From: JAWWAH01 sp033721415
GTDB lineage: Bacteria > Patescibacteriota > Minisyncoccia > Spechtbacterales > 2-12-FULL-38-22
Length of the DNA stretch: 29,145 nucleotides
NCBI GenBank assembly: GCA_033721415.1
Contig: JAWWAH010000006.1
Span: forward strand, 1 to 29,145
Direction: 5' to 3'
Below are positions 5,436-15,600 of this stretch, piece after piece. The notes beneath the pieces are model-generated. The model did no database searches. It was given only the letters and a program-made list of their open reading frames with translations, and was not told the origin of the DNA. Made by a program: the position numbers and the translations under genes. Positions within the stretch are counted from its first letter, which is position 1; each line of letters starts with the position of its first letter.

Positions 5436-6828
5436 ACAATTCAAAAAATTAGTAGATGATGGGCGAAGTGTAGGTGAGGTGGTTGCAGTAGATCGCTTTT
5501 TGGTTACCTTGCGTGGCCTTGATAATGCTCCTTTGGGAAGTGTTATTGTTTTTAATGATGGAAATATAGGGTTAATAAAAGAAGCAAGAGAGGATAGTAT
5601 TCTAGCTCTATCTGTTACAACAGAAAACATATTATTAGGGCAATTAGCAGTTATAAAAGATAATTCATTTAAGATAGGAGTAGGGGATGAGCTTTTAGGC
5701 AAGATTGTTGATCCTCTGGGGCACTCACTAGATGATAATGAATTAATAAATACACCCACACAGCGTGAAGTATTTGCAGAAGCCCCAAGTATAATGGAAA
5801 GAAGTAGCTTAGATGAACAACTCCCATCAGGGATTGCTGTTATAGATACACTTTTTTCTATTATACAAGGACAGAGAATAGCGGTTATGGGAGACAGAAA
5901 AGCTGGGAAAACATCTATATTGACACGTCTTTCCATAAATCAAAAACCAACTGATAGGGTCATAATATATGCACTTATAGGAAAACAAAAAAGTGAATTA
6001 GAGTTATTGCTACAGTTATTTAAAAAGCATGGTATTCTTGATCAGATGGTAGTAGTCTCAAGTAATATAATGGATCCTCTTCCTGCTCAATATTTAACTC
6101 CATATAGTGCTTGTGCTATTGCGGAGCATTTTTGGAACGAGGGTAGAGACTGCGTGATAGTCTATGATGATCTTAGTAATCACGCAAAAGCATACAGAGA
6201 AATGTCTCTTTTGTTAAGAATGAATCCAGGAAGAGATTCGTATTCAAGTGATATATTTTATCTCCACTCCTCCCTTTTAGAGAGAGCAGGTAAATTAAAA
6301 TCTAATAAAAAATCTCTTACAGCTGTTCCGGTTGTCGTAACTCCAAATAACGATATAACAGGATATATACCAACAAATATAATTTCAATTACGGATGGTC
6401 AGATATTTTTAGATACAGATGTTTTTCAAGAGGGTATGCGGCCAGCTGTTAATGTGGGATTGTCTGTTTCGCGTATTGCTGAAAGGGCTTGGACAAATAC
6501 CCAAAAAAATATAATTGATGAGGTATCAGAAAGACTTGTTGCTTACAGAGAGGCAAAACAGTTTGCTAGATTCGGAGCTAGATTTTCCGATAAAATAGAA
6601 GAAGATTTAATAATTGGCGAACAGATATATGAATTTTTCCAACAATCTCCCGAAGAGTTAATAGGATTAGTTGAGCAGCAAGTAATATTACAAGCGATAC
6701 TTATGAACAAGGGGAAGAAAAAGTTAGATATATCTAAAATGAAAGAGCGAGCTAATAACATGTTATCGGATATAGAGGCCACTAAAGATTTTTCAAAATA
6801 CGCTGAAGAGTTAATAAATTTAGGATAA
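5422..6828 (+). CDS. atpA: F1-type ATPase alpha subunit
   Basis: 468 residues (usual about 500-515), the non-catalytic nucleotide-binding subunit of the F1 hexamer. Visible are the beta-barrel domain (about 15-85), the P-loop GDRKAGKT (157-164, Lys163), VIVYDDLSNHAKAYREMSLL with the Walker B Asp, the alpha signature GYIPTNIISITDGQIFLDTD, and RPAVNVGLSVSR with the arginine finger at 351. The finger is retained, so it can complete a catalytic site on beta. Compared with typical alpha it starts late, lacking most of the N-terminal arm that contacts delta, and the C-terminal helical domain is a little short. The P-loop reads RKAGKT rather than the usual RQTGKT. Starts inside the delta gene. Confidence 0.95.
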   Translation: MLQSKQFKKLVDDGRSVGEVVAVDRFLVTLRGLDNAPLGSVIVFNDGNIGLIKEAREDSILALSVTTENILLGQLAVIKDNSFKIGVGDELLGKIVDPLGHSLDDNELINTPTQREVFAEAPSIMERSSLDEQLPSGIAVIDTLFSIIQGQRIAVMGDRKAGKTSILTRLSINQKPTDRVIIYALIGKQKSELELLLQLFKKHGILDQMVVVSSNIMDPLPAQYLTPYSACAIAEHFWNEGRDCVIVYDDLSNHAKAYREMSLLLRMNPGRDSYSSDIFYLHSSLLERAGKLKSNKKSLTAVPVVVTPNNDITGYIPTNIISITDGQIFLDTDVFQEGMRPAVNVGLSVSRIAERAWTNTQKNIIDEVSERLVAYREAKQFARFGARFSDKIEEDLIIGEQIYEFFQQSPEELIGLVEQQVILQAILMNKGKKKLDISKMKERANNMLSDIEATKDFSKYAEELINLG

Positions 6829-6829
6829 A

Positions 6830-7684
6830 ATGAGCTTATCTCAAGAAATAAAAAAAGAATACTCTCAAATCAATACCCTCAAAGAGGTTACTACAGCATT
6901 TGAAAATATTGCTAGCACTAGAATTCAACAGATAAAGGATAGGACCTTGTCAGCAAAAACATTTTTTTCTGATCTTTGGGATATCTATAGCCAATTAAGA
7001 AGAGATCCAAGCGAGCGAATTACGGGTGATAAATATACAGCTAGGAAGAAAAAAGGAGATTTGGTTGTAGTGGTAACTTCACGTGGTAAATTGAGTGGAG
7101 ATATAGATTATAAAATTGTTGAAAGAGTACTATCAGAGGTTGATTCTAATAAAATAGACATAGTTTCTGTGGGGGCTCATGGGGCGCTACTTTTAGAAGA
7201 AAGAGGTGTTGAGCCCATACAAGTATTTGAGCTTCCCGAACAAAAAGAATACCTCGGAGAGGTAAGCGGTATTATAGATTTTATCCAAGATTACTCTAAT
7301 ACTACTGTATATTATGAAACGTATATTTCCCTAGCTAAACAGGAGGTAAAAAAGATTGAATTACTTTTTGCAGTAAAAGAGTTAAGCGGAGAAGAGCTTA
7401 AAGAACAGAAAGCGGAAGAAGTTATATATAAAAGTGATTATATTTTTGAACCATCGTTTAAGGAGGTTATTGAATACATGGAGTCTACAATGCTTAAGAT
7501 AGCTCTTAGCCAGATACTCTTAGAGTCTAACCTTGCTCAGCAAGCTAGCAGATTTAAGGCTATGCACCTTGCTAATGAAAATGCGGAAGATTTAAAAGAG
7601 GAGCTTAACAGAGAGTATCACAAGATACGAAGAGCAGAGAAAGATGCACGCCTAAAAGAAATAATTTATTCACAGCAATTATAA
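6830..7684 (+). CDS. atpG: F1-type ATPase gamma subunit
   Basis: 284 residues, the usual length for the central shaft. The N-terminal helix (SLSQEIKKEYSQINTLKEVT) and C-terminal helix (LLESNLAQQASRFKAMHLA then NENAEDLKEELNREYHKIRRA) together form the coiled coil that turns inside the alpha/beta hexamer. The family core motif GLCGGLN is replaced by SRGKLSGDIDYKIV at about residues 82-95, in the expected place after the VVVVT strand. It starts one base after the alpha stop and its stop shares a base with the beta start. The helical ends are well kept, which suggests the shaft still works, while the globular middle is divergent. Confidence 0.92.
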   Translation: MSLSQEIKKEYSQINTLKEVTTAFENIASTRIQQIKDRTLSAKTFFSDLWDIYSQLRRDPSERITGDKYTARKKKGDLVVVVTSRGKLSGDIDYKIVERVLSEVDSNKIDIVSVGAHGALLLEERGVEPIQVFELPEQKEYLGEVSGIIDFIQDYSNTTVYYETYISLAKQEVKKIELLFAVKELSGEELKEQKAEEVIYKSDYIFEPSFKEVIEYMESTMLKIALSQILLESNLAQQASRFKAMHLANENAEDLKEELNREYHKIRRAEKDARLKEIIYSQQL

Positions 7685-9021
7685 TGGCTACTACTCAAAA
7701 AAATATAATAGGAGAGGTTATATCCATACGCGGCTTAGTGGCAAGAGTTGCTATTTATACTCAGGATAAACCACCTATGCATGAACTATTAATATTGGAA
7801 AATAGTAGAAATGTTCTCTTAGAGGTAGAAAAGTATCAGGATTCTGATACTGCTTTTTGCGTTATATTGCGCGGTGATAAGGATGTTCATAAGGGGGATA
7901 AAGTTATCAGGACAAACTCTACTATATCTATTCCCGTAGGGGAGCATGCTATGGGTAGAATGTTCAATGCTCTTGGACTACCGATAGATAACGGAGAAGA
8001 AATCAAGGACGTTCCACGTAAAGGTATTTATGACATGACACACCCATATGAGGCGATATCTAGTGAAAAAAACTACGAATTACTAGAAACAGGAATAAAG
8101 GTAGTAGACTTTTTTACTCCATTTGTAAAAGGGAGTAAAATAGGTATTGCCGGTGGTGCTGGAGTAGGAAAAACAGTTTTAATATCCGCCATAATACACA
8201 GTGTTGCCAAGAAGAAAATAGCAATGCCCATGTTTACTGGCATAGGGGAGCGTATACATGAAGGGCAAGAAATGTATGAAGCATTGAAGGCAACAGGCTT
8301 ACTAAAAGAAGCTGTATTGTTTATGGGTCAAATGAATGAAAGCGCTAGCATAAGAACATTGGTTGGGCGCTCTGCTGCTGCTTTGGCCCAATACTATAGA
8401 GACGAGGAACACAAAGACATCCTATTCTTTGTTGATAATATATATCGATTTGTACAAGCAGGAAATGAGCTATCTACTATGATGGGGGAGATACCCTCTG
8501 AGGGTGCATATCAACCTACTATATTCTCAGATTTAAGAAGGTTTCAAGAGAGGCTTTATTCTACAGACAATGGTTCAATTACAGCTGTTCAAACTATTTA
8601 TATTCCAGCAGATGATGTAACTGATCCCGCTGTACAAGAGATAGAACAGCAGCTAGATTCGGTGATTGTTTTATCTCGAAAGAAGGCTGAAAACAATATA
8701 TATCCTGCGGTAGACTTGTTAGCTACAAGGTCTTCAATGGTTACTCCTCAGATTGTTGGAGAAAGACACTACAATCTTGTAACGAAAGTACAGGCAGTTA
8801 TACAAAGATACGAATCGTTAAGAACAATTGTTTCGATTATTGGGGAGCATGAACTTTCTCAAGAAGATAGAGTTAATTATAGAAAGGCGCGAACACTTGT
8901 TAAATATTTTGCCCAAGAATTATATGGAAGTGGGGATTTAAGTGGTCAAGGCGCTAGTTATTTTGATAAGAAAGATACACTTGATGGGGTAGAGGAGATT
9001 CTAAATTCAGAAAATATATGA
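7684..9021 (+). CDS. atpD: F1-type ATPase beta subunit (catalytic), C-terminally short
   Basis: 445 residues (usual about 460-480). The catalytic set is intact: P-loop GGAGVGKT (157-164, Lys163), the general-base Glu189 in GIGER, Walker B in ILFFVDNIYRF, and the QAIYIPADDLTDPA-type segment here reading QTIYIPADDVTDPA. The torque-transmitting DELSEED loop reads HELSQED (389-395). After that loop only 50 residues remain against about 74 in E. coli; the usual final block with LPEQAF and the last helix is absent. Text following the adenine-pocket region (VDLLATRSS) also departs from the normal DPLDSTSR. It ends in TGA within an ATGA overlap with epsilon, which shows UGA is a stop in this organism. 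Confidence 0.95.
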   Translation: MATTQKNIIGEVISIRGLVARVAIYTQDKPPMHELLILENSRNVLLEVEKYQDSDTAFCVILRGDKDVHKGDKVIRTNSTISIPVGEHAMGRMFNALGLPIDNGEEIKDVPRKGIYDMTHPYEAISSEKNYELLETGIKVVDFFTPFVKGSKIGIAGGAGVGKTVLISAIIHSVAKKKIAMPMFTGIGERIHEGQEMYEALKATGLLKEAVLFMGQMNESASIRTLVGRSAAALAQYYRDEEHKDILFFVDNIYRFVQAGNELSTMMGEIPSEGAYQPTIFSDLRRFQERLYSTDNGSITAVQTIYIPADDVTDPAVQEIEQQLDSVIVLSRKKAENNIYPAVDLLATRSSMVTPQIVGERHYNLVTKVQAVIQRYESLRTIVSIIGEHELSQEDRVNYRKARTLVKYFAQELYGSGDLSGQGASYFDKKDTLDGVEEILNSENI

Positions 9022-9278
9022 GCGATAATCAAGAAAAAAAATTATATGTTAAGATGGCATCGCCCTTTGAAACATACTATGAAGGAGAGGCTTTTACTGT
9101 CTCTGCAATGAACGATACCGGTCCTTTTGATGTGCTTCCCGACCATGCTAATTTTATCTCTATACTACAAAAGTGTACTGTACAGATATTTTTAGCAGAC
9201 AGAAAAGTTAGGATTCCTATTGAGAGAGGCATTGTTAAAGTGTTTAATAACAATGTACAATTGTTTGTCGATGTCTAG
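9018..9278 (+). CDS. atpC: ATP synthase epsilon-like subunit, beta-sandwich domain only
   Basis: 86 residues against about 130-140 for full-length epsilon. It holds the N-terminal beta-sandwich: KMASPFETYYEGEAFTVSA, the family motif GPFDVLPDHANFISIL (normally G-x-x-x-I-LPGHAP), and a final strand VKVFNNNVQLFVDV. The C-terminal helical hairpin, which in many bacteria rises to block ATP hydrolysis and can sense ATP, is wholly missing. Short epsilons are known in some lineages, so this alone does not prove loss of function, but it removes one brake on hydrolysis. It is the last gene of the operon, followed by a terminator. Confidence 0.88.
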   Translation: MSDNQEKKLYVKMASPFETYYEGEAFTVSAMNDTGPFDVLPDHANFISILQKCTVQIFLADRKVRIPIERGIVKVFNNNVQLFVDV

Positions 9279-9321
9279 CATTCTTTATTTTTAAAATTAT
9301 ACTAGTCTAAGGTTAATCCGT

Positions 9322-9349
9322 AAAAACACCTTTATGTGGGGTGTTTTTT
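9322..9349 (+). terminator. Terminator of the F1-like ATPase operon
   Basis: AAAAACACC (9322-9330) pairs with GGTGTTTTT (9340-9348) around a 9-base loop, followed by T, 43 bases after the epsilon stop. It closes the seven-gene operon and isolates it from the giant surface-protein gene. Confidence 0.8.
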
Positions 9350-9580
9350 ATTAAGGTTTTATATGGTTTGGTATTAATGTTTAGTAAACTTTTGTATGGA
9401 TACATAGAAATAGGTATATATCTCCACTTCACACCTAGGATGGGTGGTTTTTTATTTTTCATTCAGTAAGAAATTAGAGCACTCAGTGTGTTTTTTTGGT
9501 CATCGTGTAACCTTGTCTCGAGTAATCTCGAGTAGCCGAGATTGGTTTATTTCTAGGGAAGTTATCCACATCTACAAATG

Positions 9581-9609
9581 TTGAAAAATGCGGTAAAATA
9601 AATATAGGA
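9581..9609 (+). promoter_or_regulatory. Candidate promoter of the giant surface-protein gene
   Basis: TTGAAA (9581-9586) and TAGGAT (9604-9609) are separated by 17 bases and end 30 bases before the ATG at 9640. The tandem TCTCGAGTA repeats and the DnaA-box-like 9-mer lie just upstream, where activators or repressors would bind. No Shine-Dalgarno sequence precedes the ATG. Confidence 0.45.
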
Positions 9610-9639
9610 TAGATAATTTTTATACTATACCAGATACTG

Positions 9640-12600
9640 ATGATTGATAAAAATAAACACAACTTATTGAACGAAATTGCGAACACGAATCGCGATGGCA
9701 AAACTCTTTCTTTAAAAGAGGCCTCTAAAATTTCTGGATACCACAGAGATTATTTAGGGCAATTGATACGCAACGATAAAATCCACGGATTTAAAAGAGG
9801 AGGATCTTGGTTTACAACACAGAAAGAGTTATACAGTTATTTGCATCGAAAAAAACCTGAGCACTTAGTTCAATTAATAGACGAGGGGGCGTTCGATAAC
9901 CTAAAGTCTTCTTCTGAAAATAAACCCAAGCCAAAAATTATGCTTGCAGCTTCGGGAGATTCTGTTGCGCCTTCTGCCCCTCCTGAGGATACAAGCGTAG
10001 AAGAAGAAAAAATAAAACAGGTCATGAATGCCAATCAGGCAGAAGATGAGACACAAAATACTCCTCCCAAAAGGGAGGATTTGAGGTTTTTGGAGAGGTT
10101 TAAAAAACTGTTTACTCTAAGTAAAAAGAGAAATGTTGCAGCACTGGGTGTGGGCGTGTTGGCAGTTATCATGGGTGTTGTTGGAGCCTTTGCATTATTC
10201 TTCGGAGATAATTCCCAGCAAGAAACGCAAACACAAACAGAGAGTGAAATAATTTCTATTGCAGGGCTGAATCTCGCGGAAATAAATATAGCTGAAAGGC
10301 CAATAAAAAATATTATTGCGAATGGATTTTTGGAAATAAATGGTCCTGTTGCGATTAGGGATTCAAGTCGCCCCGATAATCCCCAGGCAGGGCAAATCTA
10401 TTTTGACCAAGATGATAATCAACTTTACTTATACGATGGAGAATCTTGGGTATCATTTTTTGTAGAGGGCCCAGAATTTTTTGATGAATTTATCACGAGT
10501 GCTGATATTGCAGGACTTGCTACCGATGCAGATATCGCTACACTTACAGCTGATTTAGATGGGAAGGTGAATTTAAATGCAGCACCTACAGCTATTGCTC
10601 AAGATGGGTATATAAACATAACCGCTACAGTTTTTGCAGATGCTTTTAGTGGATCCAGAGGAAGTTTTTCCTCTGGCGATGCTGTAGTATCTGAAGAGCT
10701 TATTCTAGTAGATAGTACAGATACCACTAGCATCCAGCCAGTCGGTATAAATATACAATCTACTGGAGCAGGAATAACTACTGGTATAGATCTTACTGAT
10801 ACAGGTATAGAGACAGCAATAGCACTAGGGGATAATCCCATAAGCGTTACAGGTGCAACTATTAGTGCATCTGAATTAGCTTTGCTTAGTGGGCGCTCCG
10901 GTACACTTATTGATTCAAATAATGTGGGAGACTTCACTATAACTGGCATAAGAGATGATTTTGGTTTGGAGCTTTCAGAGGCAGGAGAGGCTGGTTTAAT
11001 TGCTAATTGTAATAGTGGTGAGTTATTGAAGTGGAATGGTACTGGGTGGCAGTGTGATATCGATATAGATACAACTGGAGGGGGGAGTAACGACACTTTA
11101 CAGACCGCATATAACAGGGGCAATATTTTAACTACAACAGATGATAATAATATATTATTTAATCTTGCAGATACAACAACAGATAGCGATTTTATTGTAG
11201 ACCTCCAAGGAACCGGAAATGTTTTTGAAGTTCAAGATGCAGGTACCGGAATTTTTACGGTCTCGGATAGTGGCTCTGCATCAGTAAACGGTACATTTAA
11301 TCTTGCCCTTCTCGATTGTACAGGAAATATTGGCGGAGGTGCTCTTACAACAGATGGAAGCGGAAATGTTGTTTGTAGTGATGATGATGGAGGAGCTGGT
11401 TCATTTGCCCCAACGGGAGCAGAATATGTTGTTGTATCTTTGGATGGTACACTCACTAACGAAAGAGCTCTTACCGTAAATACAACAAACCTCGCGCTCA
11501 CAGATGGTGGCGCAAACGGAAATATAACAATAAATACAATTCAAGATATAGATACAACAGCTACTCCAACCTTTGCAACTTTAACTCTTGGGGATGATGG
11601 AACACCAACACAAGGATCATTAATTTTACACGACAACACTGGCGCAAACACCTTTACGGGAACACTGCAAACTGCAGCAAATCTAACTGCCGATAGAACA
11701 TACACTTTGCCTGATACTGATGGTGAAATATCTCTACTAGGGCAAGTAATAGAAAATGGGGAATTGCAAAACTCATCTATTACAGTGACGGCAGGTAATG
11801 GGCTAGCTAATGGAGGCAGCGTTGCCCTGGGTGGTTCTACAACCCTTGATATAACAAGCGGAAATGGCGGCATCGTTGTTAATGCAGACGATATAACATT
11901 AACGCTAGCTACCGCTTCTGATGGTCTTTCAGCTACCACATCTTCGGGTAGCGGTCTTGAGGTTTTAGGTTCAGGACTTACCCTTTTGCAAGGATGTGCA
12001 AATAGTGAGGTTCTTAAATGGAATGAAACAAGCGATACCTGGGAGTGTGCGGGGGATGCGGGCGGAAGCAATGCATTTGAAACTATTAATACACCAAGCG
12101 GAACAAATCCGGTTGCTGACTCAACCACAGATACTTTAAACTTTACTGTCACGGGCACTAATTTAACAATCACAGGAGAGGAAGCAACTGATACATTAGA
12201 CTTTGATATAGATGAATCTGTTTTAGCCGGAGCGGGCCTAGCGGTTAATGGGGATGCTTTAGATGTATCTGCAGGTAACGGTATTCAGATTGATACAGAT
12301 GCAGTAGCCTTGGGGGCACTTACTGCCAACTGGAACCAGACAGGAGCTTTTGATATTGTTTTAAATAATTCTTCAAGCGAGTTACAGATTCTTGATTCTG
12401 ACGGAACACATTCTGTAACGCTTGATGTGGGAAATCTAACAAGTAATGCCACATATCAATTTGTTGATCCTTCCGGTGGTGCAGGTACGTATGATATTTG
12501 TACAACGGATGGAAATTGTACCGGTGCAGGCGGAGCGGCACCAAGCGATGCCGAATATCTTGTACTTGCTGCAGATGCAGACCTTACAGCAGAGAGAATA

Positions 12601-15600
12601 TTCAATCCTGGAACAAGCCTTAGTTTTACAGATAATGGTGCAGGCAGTAATTATGATTTAGATACAATACAAGACATAAGAACAACAGCTACTCCAACCT
12701 TTGCAACTTTAACTCTTGGGGATGATGGAACACCAACACAAGGATCATTAATTTTACACGACAACACTGGCGCAAACACCTTTACGGGAACACTGCAAAC
12801 TGTAGCTAATTTAAGCGCTAGCAGGACATATACTTTGCCTGATGAGGATGGAACGGTATGTACAACCGGAAGTGTTTGTTCCGGATATCAAGCCTCCGGT
12901 AGCTACTTTGAGCAGGGAGGGAATAGCTTTGGAGCATTAGCTCAATTAGGTACAACCGATAGCAATGATTTAGCTATTCTTGCAAATAGTACAGAAGTTG
13001 CGCGATTCGGCACTAATGGGAATTTTGGAATTGGCACAAGCGCTCCGGGAGAAGGGTTAACTGTAGGAGGAGGATCAAGCGCTCTTGTTGAAGATGGATT
13101 TTTCACAACGCCTTTTGGTGGATTTGGTAGATATGAAAACTACCTTACCCACTCAGAGGAGCTTGATGACGCTGACTGGACAAAAAACGGAATTAGCGTA
13201 ACTCCCGGAGTTGTAACATCTCCGGATAGTTTAAATACAGCAGATGCAATGGTTGATGATTTAACAGGCGGAGGAAGCTTAGAGCAAGTGGAAACAAGCG
13301 CTACAGATAGTCAGGATTGGACTTTTAGTATTTGGCTAAGAGGTACAGGATCTCAAGATGTTTCTATAGAAATAGAGGATGATGGAACTCCCGGTACAAC
13401 AACAAACAACGTAACTTTAAGTACTTCCTGGAGGAGATATTCAGTGACTCACACAACAACAGCAGGCACAACCCAGATAACCGCAAGAATAAACCATACT
13501 TCAACTGCATCCGATACTATATATGGATGGGGTGCTCAACTTGAAAGAAAATCCACTGCTGGGGTTTACGCACAAACTGAAACTTCAACAATAACAACAA
13601 CAGGAAGGGGATTTATAGCAAGAAGTAATGGTCCCCATATATTTACAGATGGCAATGTTGGTATAGGTACTATAAATCCAAATTATAGTCTTCACATAAA
13701 TGACACATCTCCAATATTAAAACTTGAAGACAATGTTTCAGCTACTGCAAGCTCTATACTTTCTTTAGACACTAACGCTAAGGATTGGCAAATAAGATCT
13801 GTTGCGCCTTCCGGTAATTTTCTTATTAGAAACGACACAAACTCTCTTGATGCTATTACAATTACACCAACAGGAAGCGTTGGTATAGGTATTGGTTCTC
13901 CAAACGGATTACTGGATATTTCTAAGTCTTTATCAGGAGCAACAAGCAATGTGGGTAAATACCTATCTATTTCTTCATCGGAATTTACAGATAATAATAC
14001 TTCTTCAAGCGGAACATCAACAAGAATGGCTTTTAACTCTATAGCTCAACCTACATTGAGTGCTGTTAACACAAATGTAACAACAACAGATGTTGCTACA
14101 TTTTACATCGCAGATGCCCCCGCTGAGGGCACTAATCAAACAATTACCAATCCATATGCTTTATGGATAGATGCAGGAGATACACGCCTTGATGGAGGCT
14201 TAACGGTAGCTAACGAATTAAATGCTAATGGAAACGTATTTTTGGGTGATGGTTCAGCGGATCAAATTACTATATCTGCGGTTGTTCAGGGTTCTAATGC
14301 ACTTGTTTTTGATGGTTCTACTCCCGATGCAAACCGCACCACTTTATCTGTGGTTAATCCTTCAACTTTACGCACCGTAACAATACCTGATGCGTCCGGA
14401 ACAATTTGCTTGGAAGATGCAGCTAATTGTGGATTTGCAACTGTGGCGAGTGGCACAGGAAGCGCCTTTACGGATGGTAGCATTGTGTTTTCAGATTCAA
14501 ATGGCGACCTTACAGAAGATAACAGCAATTTGTTTTGGGATAATTCAAATAACTTTTTGGGTATTGGAATTAATGCACCGGCTTCTCGTTTAGAAATAAA
14601 CGGCGATATAACGGCTAACGCATGGGGTACTCAAGGAATAATATTTGATACAGACTCTGCCACGTTTACCGATGATTCAACTGCTACCCTGGGCACTGCT
14701 GCATCTGCAGTGTTTAATTCATTCCAGATTCCAACTCTTGCATCATCTAATACAAACGTAACAACAACAGATGCATCTACTGTATATATCGCAGGAGCCC
14801 CAACAGCAGGCGCAAACCAAACTATTACTAATCCTTATGCTTTGTGGGTAGATGCAGGAAATGCTAGATTTGATGGAAATATTGGGGTAAGCGTTTCTAC
14901 TCCTTCTGCAAAGCTGGATATTTTACAAGCTTCAACCTCTACAACTGCAGATACTCTTAGGGGGCAATTAATTACCGTTAACGATACAGGAGCAGTTGCA
15001 TCAGGCACCGATATAACTTATGGTTCCCGTATTAATGTAACAAGAACAGGCGCTACAGGCGGAACAATAGATACTTACGGGCAATATATAGATATTACAG
15101 GCGATAATGCCGGGGCAGGAACGCACACTGCAACAGGTTTGTACGTAGATGTATCAAACTCTAACGCTGATAATCAAAATGCTGCGATATTTAATGGTAA
15201 CGTTGGTATTGGAGTAGATCCAAGCGGCAATGATTTTCAAATACATCAAGGAAGTGTAAGCAATGTTTTTATAGGAGAAGGGGGTACGCTGACTACTGAT
15301 GATTGGATTGAACTTAAGAGCCCAGGAAGCAATGCTGACCCCCAATTGGTAATTCACGAAAACAATGAAGATGCCGGTATTGAAATTACATCATCTTCTG
15401 GAACGTGGGATTCATTTATACGTTTTACTGATGATGGAAGCAATGTCTGGACTATTGGCAGGCATGATCCGGATGCCGGGCCAGATCCGTTTAAAATAAG
15501 TTTTAATAGCGATTTTGGCACAAACGATTACTTTACTGTACTAACCGACGGTAATATAGGCATAGGTGCAACCGCTCCATCAAGCCATCTAGAAATAGAC

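Larger units (their letters stand above)
9279..9639. other. 361-bp intergenic region before the giant surface-protein gene
   Basis: Besides the ATPase terminator it holds two tandem copies of TCTCGAGTA (9516-9524, 9526-9534; 10-base period), whose second copy is also the left arm of a hairpin AATCTCG-agtagc-CGAGATT (9524-9543), and a perfect DnaA-box-like TTATCCACA at 9562-9570. A weak second hairpin with a T-run lies near 9424-9457. No reading frame here looks real. Confidence 0.5.

Noticed and set aside
9019..9021. Possible UGA recoding (glycine), as in some Patescibacteria.
   Set aside because: The beta-like gene ends in TGA within an ATGA overlap with epsilon, and all other genes are complete with UGA as stop.
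9424..9457. Second terminator-like hairpin before the giant gene.
   Set aside because: The stem is only 4-5 bp with awkward alternatives; it was mentioned in the intergenic entry but not given its own call.
10599..12173. Long open frames on the minus strand within the giant gene.
   Set aside because: They are shadows of a repetitive Ser/Thr/Gly-rich coding sequence, show no family features, and lack start signals.
11554..12802. Direct repeats as ends of a mobile element.
   Set aside because: The repeats are in frame inside one protein, encode fibre units, and no transposase or inverted ends are present.
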